The position numbers and the translations under genes were made by a program. A stretch of DNA of 64,000 nucleotides from Nocardia flavorosea (GTDB lineage Bacteria; Actinomycetota; Actinomycetes; Mycobacteriales; Mycobacteriaceae). Shown here piece after piece: positions 1 through 10,700 of this stretch. The stretch's first letter is position 1, and each line of letters starts with the position of its first letter. The notes beneath the pieces were generated by a model. That model was given only the letters and a program-made list of their open reading frames with translations. It made no database searches and had not been told where the DNA came from. Location: positions 1,116,001 through 1,180,000 of the forward strand of contig NZ_JADLQL010000002.1 of the NCBI RefSeq assembly GCF_015477805.1. The letters run 5' to 3'.

Positions 1-13
1 TTCACGGGAAACA
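1..13 (+). promoter_or_regulatory. parS: parS-like ParB-binding site, cut by window start
   Basis: The first 13 bases read TTCACGGGAAACA. The bacterial parS consensus is TGTTNCACGTGAAACA, so this matches its last 13 positions with one change (T to G). The left three bases lie outside the window. The site lies inside the open parA frame and is read there as S-R-E-T, the usual footprint of a parS embedded at the start of actinobacterial parA. ParB, encoded just downstream, would be the binding partner. Confidence 0.6.
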
Positions 14-985
14 TCGCGCGTGCCGGGAATGCTGGATGGCAGCAATATCGGCCCGGAGGCATTCGGAAGCACACCGTATGGCCATATCTCCCCCACCGAG
101 ACGCCGATCGCCGCCGAGGCACACCGCGCGAGCCAGTTAATGCATCCAGGAAAGGTGACAGTGCCCAAACCTCACGAGCAACGCATCATCACCATAGCCA
201 ACCAGAAAGGCGGAGTCGGAAAGACTACGACAACGGTCAACCTGGCCGCAGCCCTGGCGCATCAGGGGATGAAGGTGCTCGTGATCGATCTCGATCCGCA
301 GGGCAATGCCAGCACCGCGCTCGGGGTCGAGCATCACTCGGGTATTCCGTCGACCTACGAACTGTTGATCGGCGAAATCAAGGTCCAGGACGCGATTCAG
401 CAGAGCCCGCACAGTGACAACCTGCTCTGCATCCCGGCGACCATCGATCTCGCCGGCGCCGAGATCGAACTGGTGTCGATGGTGGCTCGGGAGGCGCGGC
501 TCAAAGGCGCTATCCAGGAAGCCAATATCGCGGGTTACGACATCGATTACGTGATGATCGACTGTCCGCCGTCGCTCGGTCTGCTCACGATCAACGCCAT
601 GGTCGCGGCCCGGGAAGTCCTGATTCCGATTCAATGCGAGTACTACGCCCTCGAGGGCGTAGGCCAGCTGATCCGGAATATCGGCTTGGTCCAGTCGCAC
701 CTCAACCCGGAACTGCATGTCTCGACTGTGGTTCTCACAATGTACGACGGCCGGACCAAACTGGCCGATCAGGTGGCCGAAGAAGTGCGCAGTCATTTCG
801 GTGACGTCGTCCTGCGGTCGGTGATCCCGCGCAGCGTCAAGGTCTCCGAGGCGCCCGGATACGGTATGACGGTCCTCGACTACGACCCGGGTTCCCGCGG
901 CGCCCTGAGCTATCTGGACGCCGGCCGGGAAATGGCCGCGCGCGGTGCAGCTTGGCAGGCGGCGCTCGCGGAAGGCGCTCAGTGA
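2..985 (+). CDS. parA: Chromosome partitioning ATPase ParA (Soj), 5' end probably outside window
   Basis: ParA is the ATPase that works with ParB-parS complexes to segregate the replication-origin region. A deviant Walker A motif, KGGVGKTT, lies at residues 63-70 counted from the GTG at base 20. It is followed by VIDLDPQGN and the Walker B segment VMIDCPPS. The frame stays open to the window edge and encodes SRET over the parS-like site, so the true start is probably upstream; otherwise GTG at 20 gives 321 residues. The stop overlaps the parB GTG by four bases, so the two are co-translated. Synteny with Rv3918c agrees. Confidence 0.95.
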   Translation, partial: SRETSRVPGMLDGSNIGPEAFGSTPYGHISPTETPIAAEAHRASQLMHPGKVTVPKPHEQRIITIANQKGGVGKTTTTVNLAAALAHQGMKVLVIDLDPQGNASTALGVEHHSGIPSTYELLIGEIKVQDAIQQSPHSDNLLCIPATIDLAGAEIELVSMVAREARLKGAIQEANIAGYDIDYVMIDCPPSLGLLTINAMVAAREVLIPIQCEYYALEGVGQLIRNIGLVQSHLNPELHVSTVVLTMYDGRTKLADQVAEEVRSHFGDVVLRSVIPRSVKVSEAPGYGMTVLDYDPGSRGALSYLDAGREMAARGAAWQAALAEGAQ

Positions 986-2049
986 ACGGATCGGGCATGG
1001 CTGTGGACGCGGGCAATGGAAAGGGTAGGCCGGTGAGTCAGTCGAAAAAAGGTGGGCTGGGACGCGGTCTGGCGGCATTGATCCCCACCGGCCCGGCTCC
1101 GGTGGCGACCGGGCTGGGGTCCGAGGCCGCTGATGCGGTGATCGGTCTGGATCCGGGGCCGCGCCCCGCGTCCACCTATTTGCATCAGGTTCCCGAACCT
1201 GTGGAGAGCGCTGATCTCGCTTCGGCAGGCGATGCGGTGTACCGGGAGATCGCGCCCGGGAACATCGAGCCCAATCCGAAACAGCCCCGGCAGTATTTCG
1301 ACGATGAGGCGCTCGCCGAACTGGTCCACTCGATTCGCGAGTTCGGTTTGATGCAGCCGATCGTGGTCCGAGAACTGGAGCCGGGCGGTGACCGCTATCA
1401 GCTCATCATGGGTGAGCGACGCTGGCGGGCCTGCCAGGAGGCGGGGCTGGAAGTTATTCCAGCGATCGTCCGGGAGACCAACGACGACGCGATGCTGCGC
1501 GATGCACTGCTGGAGAATATCCATCGCGTGCAGCTCAACCCGCTCGAAGAGGCGGCGGCTTATCAGCAATTGCTGGAGGAGTTCGGGGTTACGCAGGAAG
1601 AGCTGGCGTCGCGGCTCGGGCGGTCGCGGCCGGTGGTGACCAATATGATCCGCCTGCTGAAACTACCGATTCCGGTGCAGCGCCGGGTCGCGGCCGGGGT
1701 GCTGTCCGCCGGGCATGCGCGGGCACTGCTCGGTCTGGAGGGGGGAGCCGATGCACAGGAGGTGCTGGCCGCCCGGATCGTTGCCGAGGGGCTTTCGGTG
1801 CGGTCCACCGAGGAAGCGGTGAAGCTGTCGAACCGGGAAGAGGAACCGGCCAAGCCGCCGGCGCCGCGCCGGCCCCCTATCCACTCCCCCGGGTTGCAGG
1901 ATGTCGCCGACCGGTTGTCGTCATCGTTCGATACACAGGTTTCGGTGAGTCTCGGCAAGCGGAAGGGCAAGATTGTTGTCGAGTTCGGGTCGGTGGACGA
2001 TCTGGAGCGGATCGTCGGAATGATGCTGCAAACGTCGCTGAACAATTGA
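982..2049 (+). CDS. parB: Chromosome partitioning protein ParB
   Basis: ParB is a parS-binding, CTP-dependent clamp that loads at the origin region and stimulates ParA. The protein shows the ParB N-terminal nuclease-like domain with the [10 protein letters not shown]-binding box. After it come a helix-turn-helix ([20 protein letters not shown]) and a short C-terminal dimerisation part. I chose GTG 982, which overlaps the parA stop (GTGA) and has GGAAGG upstream, giving 355 residues. GTG 1033, which begins [17 protein letters not shown], also has a good ribosome site and would match many family members. Confidence 0.95.
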   Translation: MNGSGMAVDAGNGKGRPVSQSKKGGLGRGLAALIPTGPAPVATGLGSEAADAVIGLDPGPRPASTYLHQVPEPVESADLASAGDAVYREIAPGNIEPNPKQPRQYFDDEALAELVHSIREFGLMQPIVVRELEPGGDRYQLIMGERRWRACQEAGLEVIPAIVRETNDDAMLRDALLENIHRVQLNPLEEAAAYQQLLEEFGVTQEELASRLGRSRPVVTNMIRLLKLPIPVQRRVAAGVLSAGHARALLGLEGGADAQEVLAARIVAEGLSVRSTEEAVKLSNREEEPAKPPAPRRPPIHSPGLQDVADRLSSSFDTQVSVSLGKRKGKIVVEFGSVDDLERIVGMMLQTSLNN

Positions 2050-2223
2050 AATTTCGGCTTGTTGTCCGCATAACCTCTGCCTCGGCCAGGAAACGTCACT
2101 GTGACAGTGGATGGTCGCGGATCCGATCCGGCGAGGCAGTCCCTGACCGAAGACTTAGTGACGCGGAATGAGGCGAGTTCGCTTGATCGCATATTCTTGC
2201 TGGCGAGAAACCATTGATGCGGC

Positions 2224-2991
2224 GTGAGCATCGACGAATCGGATAGCTGGAGGCTGAGCGGAGCGGTGTCGACCAGCGTCACAGGATTAACCCTGGAAAG
2301 CATCAGCCGGCTGCCGGCGCATGCTCGCCGGTGTGTGTTCTGGGAGATCGACCCGGCGGTAGCCGCGGACTCCTGCGAATTCAGCGATCCGGTATTCGAG
2401 AAGGAAGCCTGGATCTCCACGGTCATGCTCGAATGGGGTTCGTGCGGGCAGCTCGCGACGATCGATGACAAGACCGTCGGCTGTGCGCTCTACGCACCAC
2501 CCCGGGTGGTGCCGCGGGCCGGCCTCTTCCCCACCTCGCCGGTGAGCCCCGATGCCATCCTGCTGACCACGCTCGGCACCGAATACCCCGACCTGGACGG
2601 TGATATCGCCTACCGGATGGTGCAGGGGGTCGTCACCGATCTGGTCCGCCGCGGTGTACGCGCTTTGGAAGCGTTCGGTATCCGGGACGCGCACGCAAGC
2701 ACCGCGCTCTCCGACCGGCCGACCGGAACCATGCGCCTGATGGAACGAATCGGTGTTCCCGGGCGCGGTGCCCGGCGATCGGTAATGGAGTGCAGCCCGG
2801 AGAACTGCATGATCGACGCCGATTTCCTGCAGGAGGTCGGATTCGAGATAGTGGCACCGCATCACCGGTTCCCACGGCTACGGCTGGAGCTCGATACCGA
2901 TCACGGCTGGAAAGAAGATGTCGAACGGGCCCTCGACCAGCTGCTGGCCGCGGCGTCGATGACAGTGCCGACCCGGATTCTCACCCTCTGA
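2224..2991 (+). CDS. GNAT-like N-acetyltransferase family protein (Rv3916c position)
   Basis: This 255-residue protein sits after parB on the same strand, where mycobacteria carry Rv3916c. It has the RRCVFWE segment near residue 36 and a central beta/alpha pattern of the type annotated as GNAT acetyltransferase in related actinobacteria. I see no unambiguous acetyl-CoA-binding Q/RxxGxG/A loop, so the activity is not demonstrated. The GTG start has no clear ribosome-binding site and could lie slightly downstream. It is separated from parB by 174 bases and converges with cwlM, with a 21-base gap between the stops. Confidence 0.6.
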   Translation: MSIDESDSWRLSGAVSTSVTGLTLESISRLPAHARRCVFWEIDPAVAADSCEFSDPVFEKEAWISTVMLEWGSCGQLATIDDKTVGCALYAPPRVVPRAGLFPTSPVSPDAILLTTLGTEYPDLDGDIAYRMVQGVVTDLVRRGVRALEAFGIRDAHASTALSDRPTGTMRLMERIGVPGRGARRSVMECSPENCMIDADFLQEVGFEIVAPHHRFPRLRLELDTDHGWKEDVERALDQLLAAASMTVPTRILTL

Positions 2992-3012
2992 GCCCGACGG
3001 CCGGGGAATCCG

Positions 3013-4206
3013 CTAACCGCTGTCGGCGGCGGCGAGTTCCTCGGCCAGTAGTTCGGCGAAAGTGTATGTGCCGGTCGGCTGATCGTCTTGGCCCAGCAGG
3101 TAGAGCCGTTTCACCGAGATCAGGATCGCTTCCGCGATGACATCGCGCATCCGCGGATCGGCCAGCACCGACGCATCGTACTGGTTGGTGACATAACCCA
3201 GATCCACCTGCACGGTCGGCATCTTGGTCAGGCGCAGCAGATCCCAGGTACGCGGGTGGGTCCGGCAGTCCTGCAGCGAGGTCCGGGCCACCACTTCCCG
3301 TTGAATGAACCCGGCCAGCACCTGGCCGATCATCGATACCGAACCGTGTGAATTCCCGAAGTAGAACCCGGCGACGCCGTTGGCCATCGGGCTGGAGTTG
3401 GACGCGCAACGCAGGGAAATCATCAGATCCGCGTCGAAGGCATTGGAGGTTTCGGCGCGTTCCACATCGGTGGGATTACTTCCCCATGGGCGGGACAGGA
3501 ACGTCTCCATCCCGGTCGCGGCCATCCGGCCTTCCAACCGGCTGGCCAGATCCCACAGGATCTCCTGTTCGTACACATCGCCGAACTCGGTCGGGACAGC
3601 ACGGCCACGGTCGGGTCCGCCCAGACCCGGATCGATGACGATCCGTTTGCCGGTCAGCTGCGGACCGGCACGATGCACCACTTCTTCCTCGGCGATCCGA
3701 TGCGGATTACCGCCGGTGACGCGGGCTCCGAGCAGCTCGAGCGAACGCAGCGTGTCCGGGCCGCAGATACCATCGGCGGCCAGGCCGATTTCACGTTGGA
3801 ACGAAGTCAGGCCCTCGTGCGTGTGGGGGCCGAAGAAACCGTCCACCCGGTGTACATAGAAACCGAGGTCCTGCAGCCGGCGCTGCAGGGTGGCGACATC
3901 GTCGCCGTACAGCGGCGCCGACAACTGGTAGATGAGCGTGCGGGCACCCAGCCGATAAGACGCTTCTTTCAAGGCCCGGTAGGTCGCGGGACCGATCTCA
4001 CCGTCGACCAGGAGTCCGCGGTGCTGCTGGAAGGCACGCACCGCGGAGTCGAGCTGATAATCGAAGGTGGCTTCGGTGTCTTTCCAGTACTCGTCCGAAC
4101 CATTGGTCTGCGCACCGTTGTGCGCGTGCAGGAACCCCAGACTCGCCAGGGTGCTCCGAACCTCTGCTACGGCTGGACCGGTGTCGCCGTGACGAAGTCG
4201 GTGCAT
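3013..4206 (-). CDS. cwlM: CwlM, amidase-fold peptidoglycan-synthesis regulator (probable pseudoenzyme)
   Basis: The 397 residues contain two peptidoglycan-binding repeats (about 5-80 and 95-160) and an Amidase_3 fold (about 185-375). The amidase zinc ligands are altered. DPGLGG (192-197) has Leu where the family has His, SLRCAS (264-269) has Arg at the second His, and the catalytic Glu near 335 is Asp. There is no signal peptide. In mycobacteria CwlM is cytoplasmic, is phosphorylated by PknB and activates MurA; the C-terminal PTGTYTFAELL segment with its threonines is kept here. A regulatory rather than hydrolytic role is therefore inferred. It is the last gene of the trxB-trxA-cwlM run. Confidence 0.9.
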   Translation of the reverse strand: MHRLRHGDTGPAVAEVRSTLASLGFLHAHNGAQTNGSDEYWKDTEATFDYQLDSAVRAFQQHRGLLVDGEIGPATYRALKEASYRLGARTLIYQLSAPLYGDDVATLQRRLQDLGFYVHRVDGFFGPHTHEGLTSFQREIGLAADGICGPDTLRSLELLGARVTGGNPHRIAEEEVVHRAGPQLTGKRIVIDPGLGGPDRGRAVPTEFGDVYEQEILWDLASRLEGRMAATGMETFLSRPWGSNPTDVERAETSNAFDADLMISLRCASNSSPMANGVAGFYFGNSHGSVSMIGQVLAGFIQREVVARTSLQDCRTHPRTWDLLRLTKMPTVQVDLGYVTNQYDASVLADPRMRDVIAEAILISVKRLYLLGQDDQPTGTYTFAELLAEELAAADSG

Positions 4207-4381
4207 GCGTGAGGGCCCTTCCTTCCGTCAATCCCGGGTACCCACTCATGCGACGGCGTACACCCTCGCACGACGGAGCGTGGTCGATTCTGTCAGACCC
4301 GGACCGGGATTCGACAATCATGGTCAGGGCATACTACGGCGCGTTGCCGCGTGACGGCCGCCGGATGGCCTATTCGAGACG

Positions 4382-4714
4382 TCAGATGACGTCTTCGATT
4401 TCCCGCAGGAGTGCGGCCTTCCCCTTGGCTCCGACGATCTGTTTCACCGGCTTGCCACCGGCAAACAGGATCATAGTCGGCACGCTCATGACCTGGTAAT
4501 CGCGGGCGGTATCGGGGTTGGCGTCGATATCGAGTTTGGCGACGGTGAGCTTGTCGGCGTGCGAGCCCGCGATCTCCTCCAGCACGGGGGCGACCATCTT
4601 GCACGGTCCGCACCAGGTGGCCCAGAAATCGACCAGTACCGGCTTCTCGCTCTGCAGGACAGTATCGGCGAACGAGGCATCGGTGACGGGGACCGTGTTG
4701 GTGATCTCGGACAT
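4382..4714 (-). CDS. trxA: Thioredoxin
   Basis: This is a 110-residue cytoplasmic disulfide reductase, the normal family length. The active site WCGPC has its cysteines at 35 and 38, and the cis-proline segment SVPTM follows. I chose ATG 4714 because AAGGAGAA lies six bases upstream. A longer in-frame reading would add about 100 low-complexity residues that overlap trxB. It is reduced by the thioredoxin reductase encoded immediately upstream on the same strand (gap about 95 bases) and corresponds to mycobacterial trxC (Rv3914). Confidence 0.97.
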   Translation of the reverse strand: MSEITNTVPVTDASFADTVLQSEKPVLVDFWATWCGPCKMVAPVLEEIAGSHADKLTVAKLDIDANPDTARDYQVMSVPTMILFAGGKPVKQIVGAKGKAALLREIEDVI

Positions 4715-4808
4715 GGCGGTTCTCCTTGGTTCTCCGGGCGCCGATGCGCCCGGGGCTGGGGCGGGTGACCGATCGCGCGGATCGGTCACCCGGTGAGCCC
4801 CTGCGGAC

Positions 4809-5798
4809 TCAATCGGCTGTCGAAACGGCGACGGGCTGGTCGGCGTGCGGCAGCGTATTGCTGGTGATATCGCCCTTTTCGGCGAGCCAGCGTTCGGCGT
4901 CGATGGCGGCCCGGCAGCCGGTGCCGGCCGCGGTGATGGCCTGCATATAGGTGTGGTCGACGAGGTCACCCGCGGCGAAGACACCGGGGACCGAGGTCTC
5001 GGTGCCCGGATCACGCACCAGGACATAGCCTTCCGCGTTCCGGTCCACCTGGCCGCTGACGAGTTCGCTGCGCGGGTCGTGCCCGATGGCGACGAAGAGG
5101 CCGGTCGCCGCGAACTCCGCCGTTTCCCCGGTGCGGGTATCGCGCAGGGTCAGCGAAGTGACACTGGTCTCGCCGTGCACCTGGGTCACTTCGGCATTGG
5201 TGCGGAACCGGATCTTCTCGTTGTTCTTGGCACGTTCGAGCATGATGCGCGAAGCGCGGAATTCGTCACGCCGGTGGACGACGGTGACGCTGGAGGCGAA
5301 CTTGGTGAGGAAGATCGCCTCCTCCATGGCCGAATCGCCGCCGCCGACAACCACGATGTCCTGGCCCTTGAAGAAGAAGCCGTCGCAGGTGGCGCAGGCG
5401 CTGACACCGCGGCCGAGCAGTTCCTGTTCACCGGGGACGTTCAGATAGCGGGCGGCCGATCCCATGGCCAGGATCACCGCATGCGCCTCGTAGACATCGT
5501 CGCCGACGGTGACCTTCTTCACCGGCCCGCTCAGGTCGATCGCGTCCACGTCTTCGGTGCGGATCTCCGCACCGAATCGTTTGGCCTGCTCCCGCATCTG
5601 TTCCATCAGATCGGGACCCATGATTCCATCGCGGAAACCGGGGAAGTTCTCGACCTCGGTGGTGGTCATCAGGGCGCCGCCGAATTGGGTGCCCTCGAAG
5701 ACCAGCGGCTCGAGTTCGGCGCGGGCGGCGTACACGGCGGCGGTGTATCCGGCCGGTCCGGAGCCGACGATGATCAGGTCGCGAACTGGCGTGCTCAT
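4809..5798 (-). CDS. trxB: Thioredoxin reductase (NADPH)
   Basis: This 329-residue flavoprotein passes electrons from NADPH through FAD to thioredoxin. The FAD Rossmann motif GSGPAG is near residue 12, the redox pair CATC is at 135-138, and the NADPH motif GGGDSA is near 152. The C-terminal [10 protein letters not shown] segment binds FAD. The start is ATG 5798 with GGAAGGG upstream. It lies between the sigM/anti-sigma genes and trxA, the same order as in M. tuberculosis. Confidence 0.97.
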   Translation of the reverse strand: MSTPVRDLIIVGSGPAGYTAAVYAARAELEPLVFEGTQFGGALMTTTEVENFPGFRDGIMGPDLMEQMREQAKRFGAEIRTEDVDAIDLSGPVKKVTVGDDVYEAHAVILAMGSAARYLNVPGEQELLGRGVSACATCDGFFFKGQDIVVVGGGDSAMEEAIFLTKFASSVTVVHRRDEFRASRIMLERAKNNEKIRFRTNAEVTQVHGETSVTSLTLRDTRTGETAEFAATGLFVAIGHDPRSELVSGQVDRNAEGYVLVRDPGTETSVPGVFAAGDLVDHTYMQAITAAGTGCRAAIDAERWLAEKGDITSNTLPHADQPVAVSTAD

Positions 5799-5970
5799 GG
5801 GACCCTTCCGGAGAAAGCTGACTGGGACGTTTCGGTCAACAACAGGGTAGACGGGCTTTGTTCCCGGCGGCGGCCTGTGCCGGGCCGCGGCCCCGAGCTT
5901 ATGCGGGGGCCGGTGACGGGCAGCGCAGGGACCGGCGGGTGACTACACACAGCGCGCAGCCGGAGGTAAT

Positions 5971-6816
5971 TCAGCCGATATCTGTGATCGGGGCCAGTAG
6001 CTCCGGGTTGCCCGGCCCGCATCCGGGCCCGACGACAAGCGCCGTGACCTGCGCGCCGTTTCGCCCGCCGACCAGTATCAGCACTGCGTCGTCACGCTCG
6101 CGGAACCTCATCTCGGTGGACCCGAGTACAGGCCGGTCCACTCCTGCAGCCCGGACGCATGCGGTGAGGGCCGCGGGGTCCGCCAGCCGGCCGGGAACAT
6201 CATGGCGGCCCAGGACACGGAGCGCGGCGGCCATATCCAGGGCGGCGCCAGTTTCCGTACCCGTGGTTTCGGTGGGCGCGGCGGTCGGCATCGTTTCGCC
6301 GTCTGGACGGATACCGATGAACAGCGCAGCACCGGCGCAGATCAGCACGGCCGCGGCGGCGGCCAGCGCGGCGGCGAGCCGCCGGCGCCGCCGATAGGCG
6401 TCCAGGGATATCGGCCCTTCATCGTCGCACTCTGCCGCCGGAGTCGATCGGCGGGCGTTCGCAGCGCCGGGTCCTACGGTGAACGCCGGTGCCGGGATAT
6501 CGCCGAGCGGCACGGTCGCCTCCACCGTATCGGCGGAATCGGCACCGTCCTGGTGGGCCGTTTCGCTCCCGAGGGATTCGGCGAACCCTGCCAGCCGGGC
6601 CGCGATATCGGCCGGCATCGGGCGGACCACCCGATCGGACTCGGCGAGGCCGGTGAGAGACCTACGTACCGCATCGAGCGATTCGAGATAGCGCCGGGCG
6701 TCCGGATCCTGCCGGACCGCGGGCCACAGCCGGGCCTCGAGTTCGGGGTCGATATTTCCGGCGTGCAGATCCGCGAGCAGCTCCGCGGGGAATGGAGGTT
6801 GCGGAACGGGGCTCAT
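5971..6816 (-). CDS. Anti-sigma-M factor, single-pass membrane protein (Rv3912-like)
   Basis: The 281-residue protein has a cytoplasmic N-terminal half rich in acidic residues. A basic stretch RRRRR leads into one hydrophobic helix (about residues 152-172), and an extracytoplasmic C-terminal domain follows. No His-x3-Cys-x2-Cys zinc motif is present, so it is not a ZAS-type anti-sigma factor. It follows sigM on the same strand, the expected place for its antagonist. I chose ATG 6816, with GGAGG about nine bases upstream. An in-frame ATG at 6900 would add 28 residues. Confidence 0.8.
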   Translation of the reverse strand: MSPVPQPPFPAELLADLHAGNIDPELEARLWPAVRQDPDARRYLESLDAVRRSLTGLAESDRVVRPMPADIAARLAGFAESLGSETAHQDGADSADTVEATVPLGDIPAPAFTVGPGAANARRSTPAAECDDEGPISLDAYRRRRRLAAALAAAAAVLICAGAALFIGIRPDGETMPTAAPTETTGTETGAALDMAAALRVLGRHDVPGRLADPAALTACVRAAGVDRPVLGSTEMRFRERDDAVLILVGGRNGAQVTALVVGPGCGPGNPELLAPITDIG

Positions 6817-6945
6817 GACCTTCGCACCTCCAATGCTGCTGCGTCCATCTGGCTCGGGTATCGATTTCTGGGTCTGCGGTTGCGCTCCCGGTGAGTACAT
6901 ACTGTTCGGGAGGGAAAACGTGTCACTGGATTGGACGTGTCGGGT

Positions 6946-7605
6946 TCACATCCGGTTCCCCTCTCCGTTCAGCGAATCCAATTCGGCCTTGAGGCGTTGC
7001 CGGGCGCGTGCGCATCGGCTCTTGATCGTGCCCACCGGAACACCGAGCAGATCGGCCGCGTCGGCGACGCTGTACCCCTCGACGTCCACGGCCACCACCG
7101 CCGCGCGCTGATCCGGTGGCAGTGCGAACAGTGCGCGTTCGAGCACGATGGAGATATCGATCCGGCTGTATTCGTCGGCGTGGTCGGATATTTCGGGCCA
7201 GACATCCGGCGGTAGGACCACGGCCCGCTGGGCGCGATTGCGCCGGATACGGTCCAGACAGGCATTGACGACGATGCGGTGCAGCCAGGTACGAACCCCT
7301 GATTCCCCCCGGAAGGATCCGGCATTGCGATGGGCCGACAGCAAGGCTTCCTGGAGCGAATCGGCGGCATCCTCGGGGGTGTAGCAGACACGCGCGGCGG
7401 TCTGCCACAGATGGTCGTTGTGCCGGCGGATCAGTTCGGCGAAGGCATACGGCGCACCGGCGGCGTGCGCCCGCAGTAATTCGGAGTCCGAGGTGCTGTC
7501 GAAACCGGCTTCTCGCGTTCCCGCCCCAGTAGACGGCGCCGTCCCCCCGCGAACCCCCGCATTCAATTCGGACGACAATAGCCAACCCCTTGGACAACCG
7601 CCCAC
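6946..7605 (-). CDS. sigM: RNA polymerase sigma factor SigM (ECF family)
   Basis: This 219-residue ECF sigma factor has region 2 (SELLRAHAAGAPYAFAELI to WLHRIVVNACLDRIRRNRA) and region 4 with a helix-turn-helix (YSVADAADLLGVPVGTIKSR). Synteny and similarity to Rv3911 support SigM, which in mycobacteria controls secreted and late-stationary-phase genes. GTG 7605 gives the longest protein. TTG 7578, with AAGGGG eight bases before it, is a good alternative start. It lies between murJ and its anti-sigma gene, all on the minus strand. Confidence 0.92.
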   Translation of the reverse strand: MGGCPRGWLLSSELNAGVRGGTAPSTGAGTREAGFDSTSDSELLRAHAAGAPYAFAELIRRHNDHLWQTAARVCYTPEDAADSLQEALLSAHRNAGSFRGESGVRTWLHRIVVNACLDRIRRNRAQRAVVLPPDVWPEISDHADEYSRIDISIVLERALFALPPDQRAAVVAVDVEGYSVADAADLLGVPVGTIKSRCARARQRLKAELDSLNGEGNRM

Positions 7606-7790
7606 GACAGCTTCGGCGCGGCGCCAACCGGCCGGTGGTGATTACTGCGTGTACTCAGCGAGCGGGACCGAACCCCTGATCCCACCGGCTCCCTCCTGGG
7701 AGCGCGGATCGTGATCATATCCCGGCCGCTATTGCGCGGCAACCGGATCCGTACCCTCCGGATACCCGCACGACTGGTCGAAACAGCAGG

Positions 7791-10700
7791 TCAGGGCTTT
7801 GACTCGAAACCCAGCTCGGCGATCGAGCTCTGGAACTGGGCCCCGGAATTACCGAGCCCGGTGACCCAGATCAGAACATAGCGAGCGGCCTGATCGGTTT
7901 GCACCGGCACCTCCGTGACCCCGTCACCGAGCACCGCGGTACCGGCGAGCTGTGTCTGATCCAGGGTGGGTGTTTCGGTGGGCGAGGTCCGGATCTCGAC
8001 CGAGGTCCCGGGGGTGGGCGAGGTGATGGTGACCTTGGTGAGGTTCGCCGGGCTCGGCAGTGTCGCCAACAGTCCGACCCCCTGTTTCAACGCCGGGAAC
8101 TGCTGGAAGTACTGGTCGGTGCTCCACGTGGTGGCCGGATCGCCGTCCATCGCGGCGGCGGCGCCGTCGGGGTCGTCGGGGGTGCCCTCCGGGGAGAACA
8201 CGGTGATCCCCGAAATCGGCACCGGTACGCCGGCGGCCGCGGCGGGCGTGCTCGACGGGGCCGCCGAGCTCGGCGATTCCTCCGGTGCGCGGCTCGTCGT
8301 CAAACCGATCGCCCGCTGCTCGTTGAGCGGTTCACTGGAATCCCCCGGCGCGAAAACGCTCACCAGCCACCAGATGACGATGCCGACCACGAGCGCGGTC
8401 AGAATCCCCAGGGCCACCATGATCCACATCATCCGCTGCGATTTCTCGCGTTCGGCGGCCAGCAGTTCCGGATCGGCCAGCGATTCGTCGGCCGGGGCCG
8501 GGGCGCGCTGCCCCAACCGCAGTACCGGGATGAAATCGGTCTTCTGGTCGACCACCGAGGCCTGTTCCAGCACGTGCTGGATGGTGGCGGCGGTGCGGAC
8601 CCCCGTGTTCGGTTCCAGTGAGCGAACCGCCACCGCGGAGATCTCGAAGGGAACCTCGGGCCGGATCTGGCGTGGTTCCACCGGAGTGCCGTCCGGACCG
8701 AAATCTGCCAGGCGCAGCCCGCCCACCGCGGCGGCGCTGCCACTGACACCGCCGGTCCGCAGCGGCCACCGTGCAGTGATGAGTGCGTAGAGCATCGCGC
8801 CCAGGCCGCGCACGTCGCTCTGCGGGTCGGCATCGCCGAGGGTGCCGGGGAAGGCGAGTACCGCGTCACCGTTCGCGCTGATGCGGATGCGGTCCGGATG
8901 GTCGATCGACAGCGCGCCGCCACTGCGGTGCGCCATTTCGGTGGCCGAGGCCAGCACCCGGATGGCGCGCGCGGCACCGATCGGGGACGGAACGGTCTCG
9001 GCCATTTCGCGCAGCGAGCGTCCGGGCGTCCATTCGGCCACCACGATGCCACCGGAACTGCCGCGCACCACATCGAGTACGCGCGCCAGACCCGGGGAAT
9101 TGATACGGCCCAGGCGCAGCGTGCGGGACAGGATTGCCTGCGGGCCGTCCTGGCCCGAATCGCTTGCCGCCCGCTGATCCGCGTCGACGAAAGTCAGCGC
9201 CACTTCCCGGTCCAGCTTGATATCGAGCGCCTGCCAGAACTTCAGGCCGCGCGCGCCGCCGTGGTCGGCGAGCAGCCGATATCGCCCGCCGGCGACCGAA
9301 GCGCCGGCGATGAGTTTGGGCCCGCGCTGCACCCGGCTCGCCTGCGTCATCGGTGGTACGGCGATCATCCCGGTGTCGTAGACCGGGTCGGTGGCCGATA
9401 CCGTGGCCCCGGTGCGCTGGACGTGCTCCTCCGACAAATGCTCGGCATCGTCCGGCTGCCCGGTGGCCGCGTCGTCGTATCGGGGTCCGCTGTCCGGTGC
9501 CTGCTCGGGCGGGCGGGCGGATTCGGTGGAACCGGTATCCGCACGCTGGGTGCGCGCCTCACCCGGCTCCGACTGCTCCGGGGGAACATCGGTGGACAAG
9601 CGTCCGCTCGCCGGATTCCGCGCAGGATCGGCGGCTGGGACCTTGCCCACCGCGTCGTCGCTCACCCTCGGACCTCCTTCGCCCTGGTATGCCGCAAACT
9701 CGGCGGGTCTATCACTTGTGCCGGTCTGCCGAACAGGGTACGGGAACTGGCCGGGTACGGTGCGATCAACCGAGTCCGGCCGGATCACCGGTAGCACCAT
9801 TGTGCTCTGTGCGTCCATGGCCGAATCGAAGCCGGAGTACGCGAGATACGGGTCGGGCCGGCGCAGGATCCGCGTGGTGTGCTCGTCCTCGACGGGTTCG
9901 TCGAGATCCAGCGGCGGCGCCGGCGGGGTGATACCGAGCCGCCGCGAAATCGCGACCGTGATGGCCACGACCTCGGGGATCCCGGCCAGGCGCATCAGCC
10001 CGAACGCCACCGCGAACATCACGATCGCGGTGATCCCGACCCGGATGAACGAACCCGGACCGCCGAGCGATTCGGTGAGCCGGTCCAGACCCATCACCCG
10101 GTCGGCGATGAGCATGACGGCACCGCCGGCCAGCGAGGACAGCAGCACCCGGCTGACCGTACGTCCCACATTGGCCATCCGCAGATCGCCCAGGCTGCGG
10201 TGCAACAGCCAGCCACCGATCACCGCACCGGTGGTGAAACCGAGACCGGTGGCGATACCGAGCACGATCACCACCTGGTCGCTGCTGTCGGCGATGAACG
10301 GGGCCAGCGCCGAGAACAGGATCTTGACGGCGGTGATCCCGAGGATGATCCAGGTCGGCGTCCACGCCTGTTCGCGTGCGTAGAACACCCGCAGATGAAT
10401 CAGTACGAGCGAGTACGGAATCAGCGTGAACGCCGAGAAACTGACCGCCGTACCGAGCCGGGAGGCGTCCTCGGCGAAGCGCGCGTACCCGAACAGCGCA
10501 TCGCCGACCTGGGGGCCCGCCAAGGTCAGGAAGGTGACGATCGGGATCAGCGCGATCATGGTCAGCCTGGTGGCCGCCGACAGGTCGTCGACCACGGCCG
10601 GGGTGTCGTCGTTGGCGGCATTGCGGCTGAGCCGGGGCATGATCGCGGTGAGCAGGGTGACGCCGATAACGCCGTACGGCAGCTGCAGCAACAGCCACGC

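Noticed and set aside
4382-5026. Longer trxA reading of 214 residues
   Set aside because: The first hundred residues are Pro/Arg/Ser-rich and overlap trxB; the normal thioredoxin start at 4714 has a strong ribosome site.
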